Positions 1 to 8,282 of a stretch of DNA of 64,000 nt are shown here, one piece after another. The translations under genes and the position numbers were made by a program. The notes under the pieces are model-generated. The model was given only the letters and a program-made list of their open reading frames with translations, was not told the DNA's origin and ran no database searches. This stretch comes from Candidatus Poribacteria bacterium (lineage in GTDB: Bacteria > Poribacteria > WGA-4E > WGA-3G): contig PYIY01000208.1 in NCBI GenBank assembly GCA_003635195.1, positions 1 through 64,000 of the forward strand, written 5' to 3'. Position 1 is the first letter of the stretch. Every line of letters starts with the position of its first letter.

Positions 1-2
1 TA

Positions 3-17
3 TTATAGTAAAACCCG
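3..17 (+). repeat. IS630 left terminal inverted repeat
   Basis: The end TTATAGTAAAACCCG matches the opposite end at 900-914 in inverted orientation with one mismatch. Similarity continues weakly inward as AT-rich sequence (AATTAATTA on one side, AAATAATTT on the other). Confidence 0.85.
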
Positions 18-20
18 TAA

Positions 21-587
21 TTAATTATACACTTTTATAATTTCATCAATGGAAGTCTCAGCATTGTATTGACGTATCCGCTTGATGTTGGCGAAATCCT
101 TCTCAATCGGATTCAACTCCGGGGAATACGGGGGTAAAAACAATAGATCCGCACCAGAACCCCGGATCAATGCTGCTGTCTCTGACCCTTTGTGGAAAGA
201 GGCATTATCCATAATTACAACATGGTTATCATCAAGTAATGGACATAACATCTCCGAAAGCCACGTGTTGAAGGCAATCGCATCACAACTGCCCTCAAAA
301 AGCAGAGGTGCCGTGAAACATCCATCAAGACGTGCAGCAATCAAAGTCGTGGTGGTATACCTATGGCTTGGCACTTTATCTTCAACACGCATACCTTTCG
401 GGGCATAAGCATACCGACGGAAGGCGGTTTCACTGAAACCACTCTCGTCAAGATAAACTAACTTTTTGCCCTTTTCTGTCTCTTGCTGAAGTGCTGAGAG
501 ATACTCTCGCCGTTTCACTGGACACTGTTCTTTGTAGGTCGTGGTCTTTTTTTTCGCGTGATATTGAGTTTTTTCAACGCATACCAA
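21..587 (-). CDS. IS630 transposase OrfB (DDE catalytic part)
   Basis: This is the catalytic half of the transposase. It contains the three acidic blocks of the IS630 DDE core: LVYLDESGF, VVIMDNASFH, and PPYSPELNPIEKDFANIK, the last being the most diagnostic. The frame overlaps OrfA by about 70 bp in the -1 frame relative to it. The ATG at 587 has no clear ribosome site, so the natural product is more likely an OrfA-OrfB fusion made at the A8 run. The catalytic domain has no internal stop, so this copy could still be active. Confidence 0.88.
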   Translation of the reverse strand: MVCVEKTQYHAKKKTTTYKEQCPVKRREYLSALQQETEKGKKLVYLDESGFSETAFRRYAYAPKGMRVEDKVPSHRYTTTTLIAARLDGCFTAPLLFEGSCDAIAFNTWLSEMLCPLLDDNHVVIMDNASFHKGSETAALIRGSGADLLFLPPYSPELNPIEKDFANIKRIRQYNAETSIDEIIKVYN

Positions 588-853
588 ATACCATGTTTCG
601 AGACACCAAAATGGTCAGCACGCTCCTGTTGGGTAGCATCTGGGAAATCAGCGACGTGTTGCTTGAGTGCTTGATAATCAAGGTTTCGAGGGCCTTGAGG
701 CCCCGGTTTTTTACACGTCAACGGGTCTTCAGCTGCCAACCAGTCATAGATGATGCCGCGAGAGATGCCAAATCGTCGTGAAGCTTCGGCTTTACTACCG
801 CCATTAGCAACGAAATCAAGCACGCATTTGCGAAAATCTGATGAATAACTCAT
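515..853 (-). CDS. IS630 transposase OrfA (helix-turn-helix part)
   Basis: This 112-residue protein is the DNA-binding half of the transposase. It begins MSYSSDFRKCVLDFV and contains two HTH-like stretches, one around KAEASRRFGISRGIIYDWL (residues 20-39) and one around QQERADHFGVSKHGIWYAL (75-93), as is usual for IS630 and Tc1 proteins that bind the terminal repeats. It ends in a basic segment (TRKKRPRPTK) that overlaps OrfB, and a run of eight A residues lies in the overlap. OrfA alone lacks any catalytic residues. Full activity should require fusion to OrfB by frameshifting, as known for several IS630 members. Confidence 0.85.
   Translation of the reverse strand: MSYSSDFRKCVLDFVANGGSKAEASRRFGISRGIIYDWLAAEDPLTCKKPGPQGPRNLDYQALKQHVADFPDATQQERADHFGVSKHGIWYALKKLNITRKKRPRPTKNSVQ
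547..554 (-). other. Probable programmed -1 frameshift site
   Basis: The minus strand reads CGAAAAAAAAGACC here. OrfA reads it CGA AAA AAA AGA and OrfB reads it GCG AAA AAA AAG, so a one-base backward slip on the A8 run joins the two frames. This is the classic slippery A-AAA-AAA arrangement known from several IS families. No stimulatory structure was identified. Confidence 0.65.
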
Positions 854-899
854 AAGACTTAGACGATACCATAAATCTCAGAATATGTCAAATTATTTG

Positions 900-914
900 C
901 GGGCTTTACTATAA
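900..914 (-). repeat. IS630 right terminal inverted repeat
   Basis: Read on the minus strand this is TTATAGTAAAGCCCG, the partner of 3-17. The A/G difference at position 11 between left and right ends is also seen in the small element at 8082-8210. Confidence 0.85.
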
Positions 915-937
915 AACCAAAACGTCCGTATAGAGAT

Positions 938-2479
938 TTGTTATGTTGGACAATTTTATTGACATTCACATTTCTGAACGGTTGCGGCTATATGCTAAAA
1001 CGGAAATTGACTGCACCCGCCCAGTTTCAATCTCTTGACACCAACTCACCCTTCTTAAAGGCACACACGCACGATGGGAAGGTCTACATTCTGTCATCAT
1101 GGAAGGTTGATTCAGGAACCCAAACGGTGACTGGACAAGGGGAACTCCTTAATGCCAACCGAGAAATTCTGAAAACCGGTGAACTTACGATACCCATTGA
1201 TTCAGTTGCAATTTTTGAAACGAACACCCAGCACATTCCGCCAGAAGTTCAAGCCAGGGGAATTGTGTTGTTTACTGCAGCAGCCTTAGCAGGAGGCATA
1301 GCGATATATTGCGCTTCACATCCAAAAGCATGTTTTGGTTCATGTCCGACTTTTTATGTTTCGGACGGGAACCAACCCACTCTTCAAGCGGAAGGGTTCT
1401 CCGCGAGTGTAACCCCCAGTCTTGAAGCATCAGATATCGATGCTTTGTATCGTGCCCGACCCACCGATAGCCGTTTTGAAATTCAGATGAAAAATGAGGC
1501 ACTTGAAACCCATGTTGTGCGACACGTTGATTTGTTGGCGGTGAAACGGAAATCAGGCGGACGGGTTTTCCAAACTGCAGATGGCACTTTTTGGGAAGTT
1601 GACACAATTGTTGAACCCAGTGCTGCTGCTGCGTCGGAAGGAGATTGTTTGCCCCTACTTTGTGCTGTTGATGGACAGGAGCGATTCAGTGAAGCCGATT
1701 CCGAGTATCTTGCCGCCCGCGAAACACTCAATCTTGAATTTAAGAATGTGCCGGTTGGTGATGCTGGATTGGTAATTGCCGCCCGTCAGTCCCTGATGAG
1801 CACATTTCTGTTTTATCAAGGGCTCGCTTACATGGGACGTTACGCCGGTCAATGGATTGCGGCCCTTGAAAGGGGTGATCCAAACCTTGAAAAAGCGGTT
1901 ACCGGCATCGGTCAAACACTTGGTGGCATCGAACTGCTTTTGCAGGACGATACAGGTAAGTGGGTTTCCATAGCGGAAGTCAAGGAGACCGGACCGTTAG
2001 CCACTGATGTTCACCTTGTGAAATTACCCCCGATAAAGCATCCACGGGTGAACATTCGTCTGCGTCTGACCAAGGGTCACTGGCGGCTTGATGCCGTTAA
2101 ATTTGTTAAATTAGGCGAACAACTTGACCCCGTTCGACTTGCTCCCGTTGCAGTCAATCAGGATGGGGTTAGTGCTGATGAGGCACACCAGCTCCTGACA
2201 GATCGAAAGACGGCTTTAACAACATTGCCGGGGGACGTATACACTCTCGTTTATCAATTGCCAAAGGATTTTGCGAATTATGAACTTTTCCTTGAAAGCC
2301 GAGGCTACTATCTGGAATGGATGCGTGAGGAATGGCTCGTAGATGAAAATCCTGCACTTGCTGCGATGATGCTGTTTAACCCTGAACGTGCTTTGCGCGT
2401 TTTAGCACCCGAGTTTAAGAAGATTGAAGTCGATATGGAGAAAAAATTCTGGAGGAGTCGCTATGAAAAACCTCAGTAG
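938..2479 (+). CDS. Predicted lipoprotein of unknown function
   Basis: The product has a short hydrophobic leader ending in the lipobox LNGC (Cys16), so it is probably a lipoprotein. A second hydrophobic stretch around residues 105-125 precedes the Cys-rich segment CFGSCPTFYV and the phrase AEGFSASVTPSLEA. I have seen similar segments in uncharacterised bacterial exported proteins but know no function. The rest (about 200-513) has no recognised domain. The start is a TTG with a weak ribosome site only 23 bp from the IS630 end, so the original 5' end or promoter may have been lost. It overlaps the next lipoprotein gene by 17 bp, suggesting coupled translation. Confidence 0.7.
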   Translation: MLCWTILLTFTFLNGCGYMLKRKLTAPAQFQSLDTNSPFLKAHTHDGKVYILSSWKVDSGTQTVTGQGELLNANREILKTGELTIPIDSVAIFETNTQHIPPEVQARGIVLFTAAALAGGIAIYCASHPKACFGSCPTFYVSDGNQPTLQAEGFSASVTPSLEASDIDALYRARPTDSRFEIQMKNEALETHVVRHVDLLAVKRKSGGRVFQTADGTFWEVDTIVEPSAAAASEGDCLPLLCAVDGQERFSEADSEYLAARETLNLEFKNVPVGDAGLVIAARQSLMSTFLFYQGLAYMGRYAGQWIAALERGDPNLEKAVTGIGQTLGGIELLLQDDTGKWVSIAEVKETGPLATDVHLVKLPPIKHPRVNIRLRLTKGHWRLDAVKFVKLGEQLDPVRLAPVAVNQDGVSADEAHQLLTDRKTALTTLPGDVYTLVYQLPKDFANYELFLESRGYYLEWMREEWLVDENPALAAMMLFNPERALRVLAPEFKKIEVDMEKKFWRSRYEKPQ

Positions 2480-2939
2480 ATACACAGGTTTCGCTATATT
2501 ATTGTTTGGACTATTTTATCTGGTCGGTTGTGGTCCAACAACAACCGCACCAAAGGGATGGCTACCGACTGTCTCTGCTGCTCAACACGAAAGTTATGGT
2601 GGTTGGGTAACCCTTAAATATCATACGGGAGATTCGGAATGGGAAACGCATGGAGAGTTAATAGCGATAGATCGAAGTCAAATTTTTATTTTAACCGGGC
2701 AGGGACTTACTAACATTTCGCTTGATAGTATTACTTATATGAAATTAACGACAGTTCAACTTTCTGGGGAGGTCGGTGTGGATAGGTATAGACAAATAAT
2801 GTATCCTATGAAACCTTTGGATGAATTGCGTGCGCACGCACGTTTTCCCCAAGGTTTGCCCGAAGGCATTGACATGCAATCCTTGAGATCTAAGAAAAAA
2901 CGTTCGGCACTCTCTCAAACCAAATATTTATCTCCTTAG
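2463..2939 (+). CDS. Small predicted lipoprotein
   Basis: A 158-residue protein starts with MKNLSRYTGFAILLF and has the lipobox LVGC (Cys24). The ATG at 2463 was chosen over one further upstream because GGAGGAG sits about 6 bases before it and because this start gives a proper signal peptide. The mature part contains WVTLKYHTGDSEWETHGEL, which resembles a small beta-barrel turn, but no family was recognised. The gene begins inside the end of the preceding lipoprotein gene, so the two are probably co-expressed and may work together at the envelope. Confidence 0.7.
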   Translation: MKNLSRYTGFAILLFGLFYLVGCGPTTTAPKGWLPTVSAAQHESYGGWVTLKYHTGDSEWETHGELIAIDRSQIFILTGQGLTNISLDSITYMKLTTVQLSGEVGVDRYRQIMYPMKPLDELRAHARFPQGLPEGIDMQSLRSKKKRSALSQTKYLSP

Positions 2940-3043
2940 GTATACCTTTTCCACTGGGTATATCTTTGCTGCACCAATTTTGATTTGAAACGTGTGAATA
3001 TTTCAATTTGGTTGATTACGTTCTCTAAGAGGAGATTAATAAA

Positions 3044-3463
3044 ATGAAAATAAGTTCAGCATTTTATGTCTTAGTTCTTTTGACCATGTTATTGACGTTC
3101 AGTATGCCCTTTGTAACCCTTGCCCAACAGAATTTGCTGGCAGAAGCCGTAGCCGATGCTGAACGAGATGCCCAGAAAGATGCCGATTCAGGCCGTTGGC
3201 TTTTGAGGGGTTGTCTTTTTTCTCCTAGTTTGGTCTATTGTGGTCCGTATTTTTGGCCTCATCTCAAGACGATGGTGGACGAAAGTATTTCTTTGCCGCC
3301 CACAAGGCTCCTCGGCAAATCGCCAGAATATATCCGCCTTTACGCCGCTACCTATGGTGAAAAATTAAAAGAAAATCGGACTAACTCTGCAAAGGCCGGC
3401 TGTTGTCTCCCTTATGCCGTCTGTATTGTGGGAACAATAATAATGGGGGCATCATCGGATTAA
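3044..3463 (+). CDS. Exported Cys-containing protein, unknown function
   Basis: The 139-residue product has a signal peptide (residues 1-27, ending near TLAQQ), an acidic stretch rich in Ala and Asp (VADAERDAQKDADSG), and the phrase RLLGKSPEYIRLYAATYGEK. It ends with a hydrophobic segment starting GCCLPYAVCIVGTIIMG that could insert in a membrane. Cysteines occur in both the middle and the tail. AGGAG precedes the ATG at a good distance. No function is known to me. It sits about 100 bp after the lipoprotein pair and may belong to the same unit. Confidence 0.65.
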   Translation: MKISSAFYVLVLLTMLLTFSMPFVTLAQQNLLAEAVADAERDAQKDADSGRWLLRGCLFSPSLVYCGPYFWPHLKTMVDESISLPPTRLLGKSPEYIRLYAATYGEKLKENRTNSAKAGCCLPYAVCIVGTIIMGASSD

Positions 3464-3567
3464 GATTGACGTATTCTGGCCGATGTGAGTTGGTGTATTG
3501 CTACCGTTATTTGGCGTATATTTCGTTTCTTTATCCAGTTTGTGTAGTCTTTGCCGTCTCGTGTGTT

Positions 3568-4353
3568 TCAGCTGAAGTTCGGTTCGCGCTTCTCAAAGAA
3601 TGCCTCAAAACCCTCAACTGCTTCGGGACACCGCGCAGCATTTGTGATCGCTCGCGTCTCCTGTGCCATCTGCGATTCTAACGATTCTGTCCATGCACTA
3701 TGGAATAGCCGCTTGGTTGCTCCGATTGCCTGCGCCGGTCCCGACGCAAGTTGTGCAGCGAGTGCCTGGGCTTCCGATAGTAGGGCATCATCCGGTACTA
3801 CCTGATTGATCAACCCCCATGCTTCCGCTTCTGCTGCTGAGAGGATCCGGTTAGTCACATATAACTCAAATGCCCGACGGAATCCGACGAGTCGCGGTAG
3901 GTAATAGGTTGCGGCGCAATCCGGCGTTAGTGCGAGCCGTGAATAAGCCATCTTAAACCGGGCAGACGCTGCCACTAATGCTATATCCCCGATCAATGCC
4001 AAACTCATCCCCGCCCCGGCTGCCGTCCCGTTGATAGCACAAATCAGCGGCGCGTCCATCCGTACGAAGCGTGAGATCGCCGCATGTAGCCACGTCGTAA
4101 GTAACTTAATCTCGGATGCCATTTTGGGACCCGCGGGCGGAAATTGCTTCAGATCTGCACCGACGCAGAACATCTTTCCTGCACCTGTCAGTACCACCGC
4201 TCGCACTTCGGGATTGTCATCGCAGCAAATTGAGGCATCCATGAGTTCCTGCCCCATCTGCATCGTTAATGCGTTCCCTGCTCGTGGCCGATTGAGCGTA
4301 ATTGTCGCTACACCATCGCTCAAACTCCAGTCCAGTGTTTCATAGTTGGGCAT
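3568..4353 (-). CDS. Enoyl-CoA hydratase/isomerase (crotonase) family protein
   Basis: This is a crotonase-fold enzyme of about 261 residues, the normal length. The first oxyanion-hole block is FCVGADLKQF and the second is INGTAAGAGMSLAL. At the position of the second hydratase glutamate it has LTPDCAATYYLPRLVG, an Asp as in PaaG-like ring-epoxide isomerases rather than the Glu of true hydratases, so an isomerase role in acyl-CoA breakdown is more likely than simple hydration. The start at 4353 (MPNYETLDW) is preferred over one 24 bases upstream because GGAGT lies 7 bases before it. It follows the UxaA-type gene on the same strand by about 30 bp and is probably co-transcribed with it. Confidence 0.88.
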   Translation of the reverse strand: MPNYETLDWSLSDGVATITLNRPRAGNALTMQMGQELMDASICCDDNPEVRAVVLTGAGKMFCVGADLKQFPPAGPKMASEIKLLTTWLHAAISRFVRMDAPLICAINGTAAGAGMSLALIGDIALVAASARFKMAYSRLALTPDCAATYYLPRLVGFRRAFELYVTNRILSAAEAEAWGLINQVVPDDALLSEAQALAAQLASGPAQAIGATKRLFHSAWTESLESQMAQETRAITNAARCPEAVEGFEAFFEKREPNFS

Positions 4354-4384
4354 ATAACTCCTTTCTATTTTCGACACCTCGCGT

Positions 4385-7078
4385 TCACATCGAAATCCCC
4401 AACAACCCCCGCGTCAACTGAAAATCTGTGTTCCCTTTACCGTGCAGTTTCGGGGTGTATTGCCGCGATGCCACTTCTACAATCAACGCTAATAGGTCGT
4501 CAACATCGGCAGACCCCAAATCCAGATCCGCACCATAATTGGCTTGCGTTGTAGCATCCGTAGAGACCTGAATTAACGGTACCATCACATGCGATTGCAA
4601 CGGTGCGCCGACGATGTGCGCGAGTGCCATATCCACACCTGTCGCTCCCAATCCTGTCAACGTTTCTGTCGGTTGATCCGTCGGTGTCTCCATGACGTGA
4701 AAACCATTTTTCTCGACTCGCTGCCCATACGCTAAGGTAGTAGGCGCACGCCGTGTGCCGTGAGACACAAACGCCGCATTCGCGGGGACAACAACCGTTC
4801 CACCCGCAACAACGATGCCATGTGTCAATTGCATCAGAGATTGAGAGACTTCCTCAGTCACCTCACCGGTCGAGGTCACGGCTATACAGAGGTGTTCTAA
4901 TCCGGCATCAACAACTGGAACAGGCGGTTTATCCGCAAGCGTTTCCGAAAACCAGTCTTGTACCTTCTCAACAACAGCATCAATCCCGCCATCTAATTGC
5001 ACACTCGCCCAACCGTAACGTTCTGGTGATATACCGAGATTCTGAATTTCATGTCGAACATGGTCGTTGTGCGTCTTCTCACAACCGTGTTCAAGGAGTA
5101 GACCGAGCGCAACCGTCGGATGCGTGAGGTGCCCAATCATTGTGCGGGTGTAAATTTCTTCAGAACGTCCACCTGAGACACCACACCCCTCCGTATGCGG
5201 TAGTGCCACAAAACGGGATATGCCCTGCTTCTCGCCGATCCCGCGTTCATTGCAGCGGTGCGCAATCATCTGCGCAATCTGCCCCGAACAGAGGCTCGTC
5301 GGCAAAATTAACCCGACTTGATCCGTGCGACATCCGGCTTCCGTTTGAAGCGCACGGAATTGCAGAGTAGTAGGCACACTCCGCTGGGTTTCCGGAACAG
5401 CGTCAATTGGGATAGGTTCACCAGACTTTAATTCAGATTCTGTCAGGAACGGATCTAAATCCACAGGACCCGTTTGCTTCCAATCCCGCCACAGCGAGAC
5501 TTGCGAATGTCCTGCTTTCTCACCAACAGAACGTTCACCCGACGCGACATCAACCGTCAGATCCAACATTGATTCGCCGAGTGTTTCCATCGGTGTGCCG
5601 TCAAGATACGCACCAGCATTCACGTCCATATCCTTGATAAGCATCTCATAGCGTCCCGTCGTTGTGACAATCTTAATCGTCGGCACGAACGGAAAATTCG
5701 TAATTGAGCCGTTACCTGTAACGAAGAAGATCATGTTAGAGCCAGACGCGACCTGTCCTGCGATGCTCTCTAAATCGTTACCGGGGCTATCCATGAAGTA
5801 GTAGCCCGACTTCTCCATCAGTTCACTATAATTGATGACATAATCGAGACAGACATCGGGATGCCGCTTCATCGCAGCACCGATTGATTTAATGGCGATA
5901 TTGTAAAGTCCACGGAAGTTGTTGCCACCAGATGGATTGCCTTCAGCGGAGTGTCCATGCCATGAAACGCGTTCCTTGAACCGTTCAATGGTATTGAGGA
6001 ACGTGCGTGCGGTAGCCAAATCGCGAACATTTTGAAGCACATAAGCCTCCGAACCGATCAGTTCGTCGGTCTCTGCAAGGTTGGCACAACCGCCGTAACG
6101 GATGACCTCTTTCGCCACATAAGCAGCGAGCGGATTGCCCGATATGCCAGAGAACGCATCAGAGCCTCCGCACTGCAACGCAATTTTCAGATGCGCCAGA
6201 GATGCTTCAGTGCGTGGCACATTGTTCACGCTTTCCAGCCATCCTTTAATAATCCCTGCGCCGCTGGCTAAATCGGCGTCAAATCCCTCCTGTAACCGAT
6301 AGAAACGATGGACAACATCATCTAAGGGATAGCCTTCGCGTAACATATACGTCTTGAGCATTTCGTTTGTAACTGCCTCGGTGCCGTAGTCAACGAGCAG
6401 CATCGCACCGATATTCGGATGGACAGTGAAACCGGCGAGCGTTCGGAGCAACATCTCAATGTTATTTGGGGTCTGACTTTCGCCACCTTCCGTATGCGTC
6501 ACAGCGACGATGCCGTCTACATTCGGATAGGTTTTTTGTAGGGGCGAGGTGACCTCGCCCCTACGACACATATCGGCAAGTCTTCTCGCAAAACCGGAGG
6601 TGCGTGCGGTTGTCCCCATGACGACGATATAGTTTCGCGTCCCAACGCCACGGTCACCGGGACGCTGATAGCCAAAAAAGTGACGCGCATTCGTATGCAG
6701 TGGTGCCCGCTTCCCTGGACGGAACGCTGCTTCGTCTAATACATAAGGTGCCATCTTATCGCTGAAGTTAGGCGTTCCTGGCAACGCAAAAGGTAAGTTT
6801 CTAATGGATAATGAATCAATCATCTTCTGATTGCACACATAATCCCCAGGAGCAATGGCACGTGTTGCATAACCGAACGGTAATCCCCAAGACAACAACG
6901 GTGCTTCTGCTGAAATTGGCGCGATGGCAAAGCGATGCCCTTCTAAAATAGTATGCGACAGCTGAAATTCTTGCCCGTTATGGTGGATGCGTGTGCCACC
7001 CTCCAACGTCTGCGTAGCAATAGCAACGTTATCATCCGGCAACGGCAACCGCGCAACAGTGGTGAAATCATAATCCAT
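4385..7078 (-). CDS. UxaA-family hydrolase (altronate/galactarate dehydratase type), long form
   Basis: The N-terminal part (about 15-95) is an SAF-like domain. It is followed by GYQRPGDRGVGTRNYIVVMG and YPNVDGIVAVTHTEGG, both typical of the UxaA family that dehydrates sugar acids such as altronate. Later blocks include GGSDAFSGISGNP, PTSLCSGQIAQMIAHR and ALPHTEGCGVSGG. At 897 residues it is much longer than the usual roughly 500. A second stretch resembling the family core lies in the last 300 residues, so this may be an internally repeated form. The substrate cannot be read from the sequence. A perfect 27-bp palindrome is inserted in frame near residue 170. The next gene on this strand encodes a crotonase. 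Confidence 0.85.
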   Translation of the reverse strand: MDYDFTTVARLPLPDDNVAIATQTLEGGTRIHHNGQEFQLSHTILEGHRFAIAPISAEAPLLSWGLPFGYATRAIAPGDYVCNQKMIDSLSIRNLPFALPGTPNFSDKMAPYVLDEAAFRPGKRAPLHTNARHFFGYQRPGDRGVGTRNYIVVMGTTARTSGFARRLADMCRRGEVTSPLQKTYPNVDGIVAVTHTEGGESQTPNNIEMLLRTLAGFTVHPNIGAMLLVDYGTEAVTNEMLKTYMLREGYPLDDVVHRFYRLQEGFDADLASGAGIIKGWLESVNNVPRTEASLAHLKIALQCGGSDAFSGISGNPLAAYVAKEVIRYGGCANLAETDELIGSEAYVLQNVRDLATARTFLNTIERFKERVSWHGHSAEGNPSGGNNFRGLYNIAIKSIGAAMKRHPDVCLDYVINYSELMEKSGYYFMDSPGNDLESIAGQVASGSNMIFFVTGNGSITNFPFVPTIKIVTTTGRYEMLIKDMDVNAGAYLDGTPMETLGESMLDLTVDVASGERSVGEKAGHSQVSLWRDWKQTGPVDLDPFLTESELKSGEPIPIDAVPETQRSVPTTLQFRALQTEAGCRTDQVGLILPTSLCSGQIAQMIAHRCNERGIGEKQGISRFVALPHTEGCGVSGGRSEEIYTRTMIGHLTHPTVALGLLLEHGCEKTHNDHVRHEIQNLGISPERYGWASVQLDGGIDAVVEKVQDWFSETLADKPPVPVVDAGLEHLCIAVTSTGEVTEEVSQSLMQLTHGIVVAGGTVVVPANAAFVSHGTRRAPTTLAYGQRVEKNGFHVMETPTDQPTETLTGLGATGVDMALAHIVGAPLQSHVMVPLIQVSTDATTQANYGADLDLGSADVDDLLALIVEVASRQYTPKLHGKGNTDFQLTRGLLGISM
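6538..6564. repeat. 27-bp perfect palindrome inside the uxaA-like gene
   Basis: Two 13-base arms, GTAGGGGCGAGGT and ACCTCGCCCCTAC, flank one central base. The insert is 9 codons long, keeps frame, and encodes an RRGEVTSPL-like loop just before the conserved YPNVDGIVAVTHTEGG block. The same GGCGAGGT/ACCTCGCC core forms intergenic hairpins at 40405 and 55711. Confidence 0.9.
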
Positions 7079-7084
7079 ACAAAC

Positions 7085-7221
7085 CTACTCCCCTTCTAAT
7101 AACGTCCTCATTTTTTTTCAAAGGATAGGCAAAGCACTTCTGCCATCCTTCCAATCTTCCAACCTTCCTGTCTTCCAATCCTTCAAGCAAGCGAACCGAT
7201 TTTGCGTAAGTTCTGTTAAAA
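7085..7221. other. Spacer with pyrimidine-rich degenerate repeats
   Basis: Between the O-methyltransferase and UxaA genes, roughly 7141-7190 carries several copies of a CTTCCAAYC-like unit on the plus strand. No gene or clear terminator was seen. Confidence 0.5.
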
Positions 7222-7791
7222 TTAACGCCGATAGATACTAACCTCAATCGCGTCCTGTTTCACCCACGGTAGGTCGATGTCAAACCAGTGTGTTTCAGAT
7301 TCGTAGTGTTCGCGGACATGTCCGAGGTAATCCACCATCGAATCTGCGCCGATGCCGACGTTATCCGCTACAACGGTTGCAGGATCCGTCAGCTGCGACT
7401 CAATCGCCTGAAAACACGGGAAATAGTTACTGAAGTTGTTATCAAGGAGCAGAAAATCGACGGGGTCCTGGATGCTTTTGAGTACCTCTTGTGCATCACC
7501 GATGCGTGAGTCAACAAGGTCCGCCATGCCAGCACGTTCAAAGTTTGCGCGTGCCTGTGTCGCCCTATCCGCATCTATTTCGACTGTTATCAAACGTCCA
7601 GCCCCAGCATCTTTTAGCACGCGCAGCATCCAGAGCCCAGAATAACCGATAGCTGTGCCACATTCAACAATAAGAGACGGCTTCGCTGCTTCAACACAAG
7701 CGGCGAGAAATTTCGCCTTTTCTTCGCCTAACATCGGGATTCGCTCTGCCTTACACTGTGCCTCAACCTCTTGTAAAACCTGATCAAACAT
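7222..7791 (-). CDS. SAM-dependent O-methyltransferase
   Basis: This is a class I methyltransferase of the O-methyltransferase type. The SAM-binding block is LIVECGTAIGYSG, followed by ITVEIDADRATQARANFERAG and the acidic FLLLDNNF. The metal-dependent catechol-type members share this layout. The start at 7791 (MFDQVLQEVEA) is preferred because GGAGG lies 5 bases before it; longer starts at 7803 and 7830 have weaker sites. The length of 189 residues is slightly short for the family. The substrate is unknown. It lies on the same strand as the UxaA and crotonase genes. Confidence 0.8.
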   Translation of the reverse strand: MFDQVLQEVEAQCKAERIPMLGEEKAKFLAACVEAAKPSLIVECGTAIGYSGLWMLRVLKDAGAGRLITVEIDADRATQARANFERAGMADLVDSRIGDAQEVLKSIQDPVDFLLLDNNFSNYFPCFQAIESQLTDPATVVADNVGIGADSMVDYLGHVREHYESETHWFDIDLPWVKQDAIEVSIYRR

Positions 7792-7865
7792 ACAAGCCTC
7801 CATCAGAACTCGGTTTGTCGCCAGAGTCATTCAGTTTTCCATTCTTCGGTTGTCGTGTTCTAAAC

Positions 7866-7894
7866 TTGACATCTGTCAATAGATATGCTAAATT
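7866..7894 (+). promoter_or_regulatory. Sigma-70-type promoter with overlapping palindrome
   Basis: TTGACA, 17 bases, TAAATT. The -35 box is part of the palindrome TTGACATCTGTCAA (7866-7879), which could be an operator. It points towards the ECF sigma gene about 390 bp away. Confidence 0.5.
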
Positions 7895-7979
7895 TTTATT
7901 ACATCGTATAAAACCTTATTAGAATTATCATACATGAAAACCCACTTTGCGGTCAAGAGGCAGTACAACAGACGTAATC

Positions 7980-8078
7980 AACCATCAGTCATCAACAGTC
8001 AGTTTCTCGTCAGAATCAACGTTCGCCGATCATCAAGATTGTCCTTTACCGATTGCTGACCGCTGACTGCCGACTGCT
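7980..8078. repeat. Degenerate CAGTCA/CTGACTG spacer repeats
   Basis: Loose copies of a CAGTCATCA-like unit near 7982-8010 are answered by GCTGACCGCTGACTGCCGAC near 8053-8072. It resembles other spacers of this window, where simple units face each other across a short core. Confidence 0.5.
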
Positions 8079-8081
8079 TTT

Positions 8082-8210
8082 TTATAGTAAAACCTAAAAA
8101 TAAATAGACACATTCGTAGCATAAACTTCCAGTTTGTGCCAGTCTGAATGCCTGTCATTAGGTATTCAGACTGTTCGAGAGTGCCCAATTAATTCTAAAC
8201 TTTACTATAA
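8082..8210. mobile_element. MITE-like non-autonomous relative of the IS630 element
   Basis: This 129-bp segment has no coding capacity. It starts TTATAGTAAAACC and ends, read inward from the other strand, TTATAGTAAAG, matching the IS630 copy at 3-914, including the AAAAC left and AAAG right difference. An inner palindrome (AGTCTGAATGCC at 8141-8152 against GGTATTCAGACT at 8161-8172) could fold as a hairpin. It could be mobilised by the IS630 transposase. It lies about 70 bp upstream of an ECF sigma gene. Confidence 0.75.
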
Positions 8211-8282
8211 TATACAAAAAAAATTTGCAACCAAATCCCCTGCTTGGTGTGTATTGTAGATAAGCACCTCCGGAGGGACCCG

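Larger units (their letters stand above)
3..914 (-). mobile_element. IS630-family insertion sequence, apparently complete
   Basis: Two overlapping minus-strand reading frames encode the helix-turn-helix and DDE halves of an IS630/Tc1-mariner type transposase. They are enclosed by near-identical inverted ends: TTATAGTAAAACCCG at 3-17 and, on the other strand, TTATAGTAAAGCCCG from 914 to 900 (14 of 15 identical). Family knowledge: IS630 elements insert at TA. A TA precedes the left end at 1-2, but the right flank is AA, so the duplication is not clean. All parts needed for transposition appear present. The right end lies only about 23 bp from the next gene's start and may have displaced that gene's own promoter. 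Confidence 0.9.

Noticed and set aside
7085-7221. CTTCCAAYC-like units as a possible CRISPR array
   Set aside because: Units are short, degenerate and without spacers of regular length.
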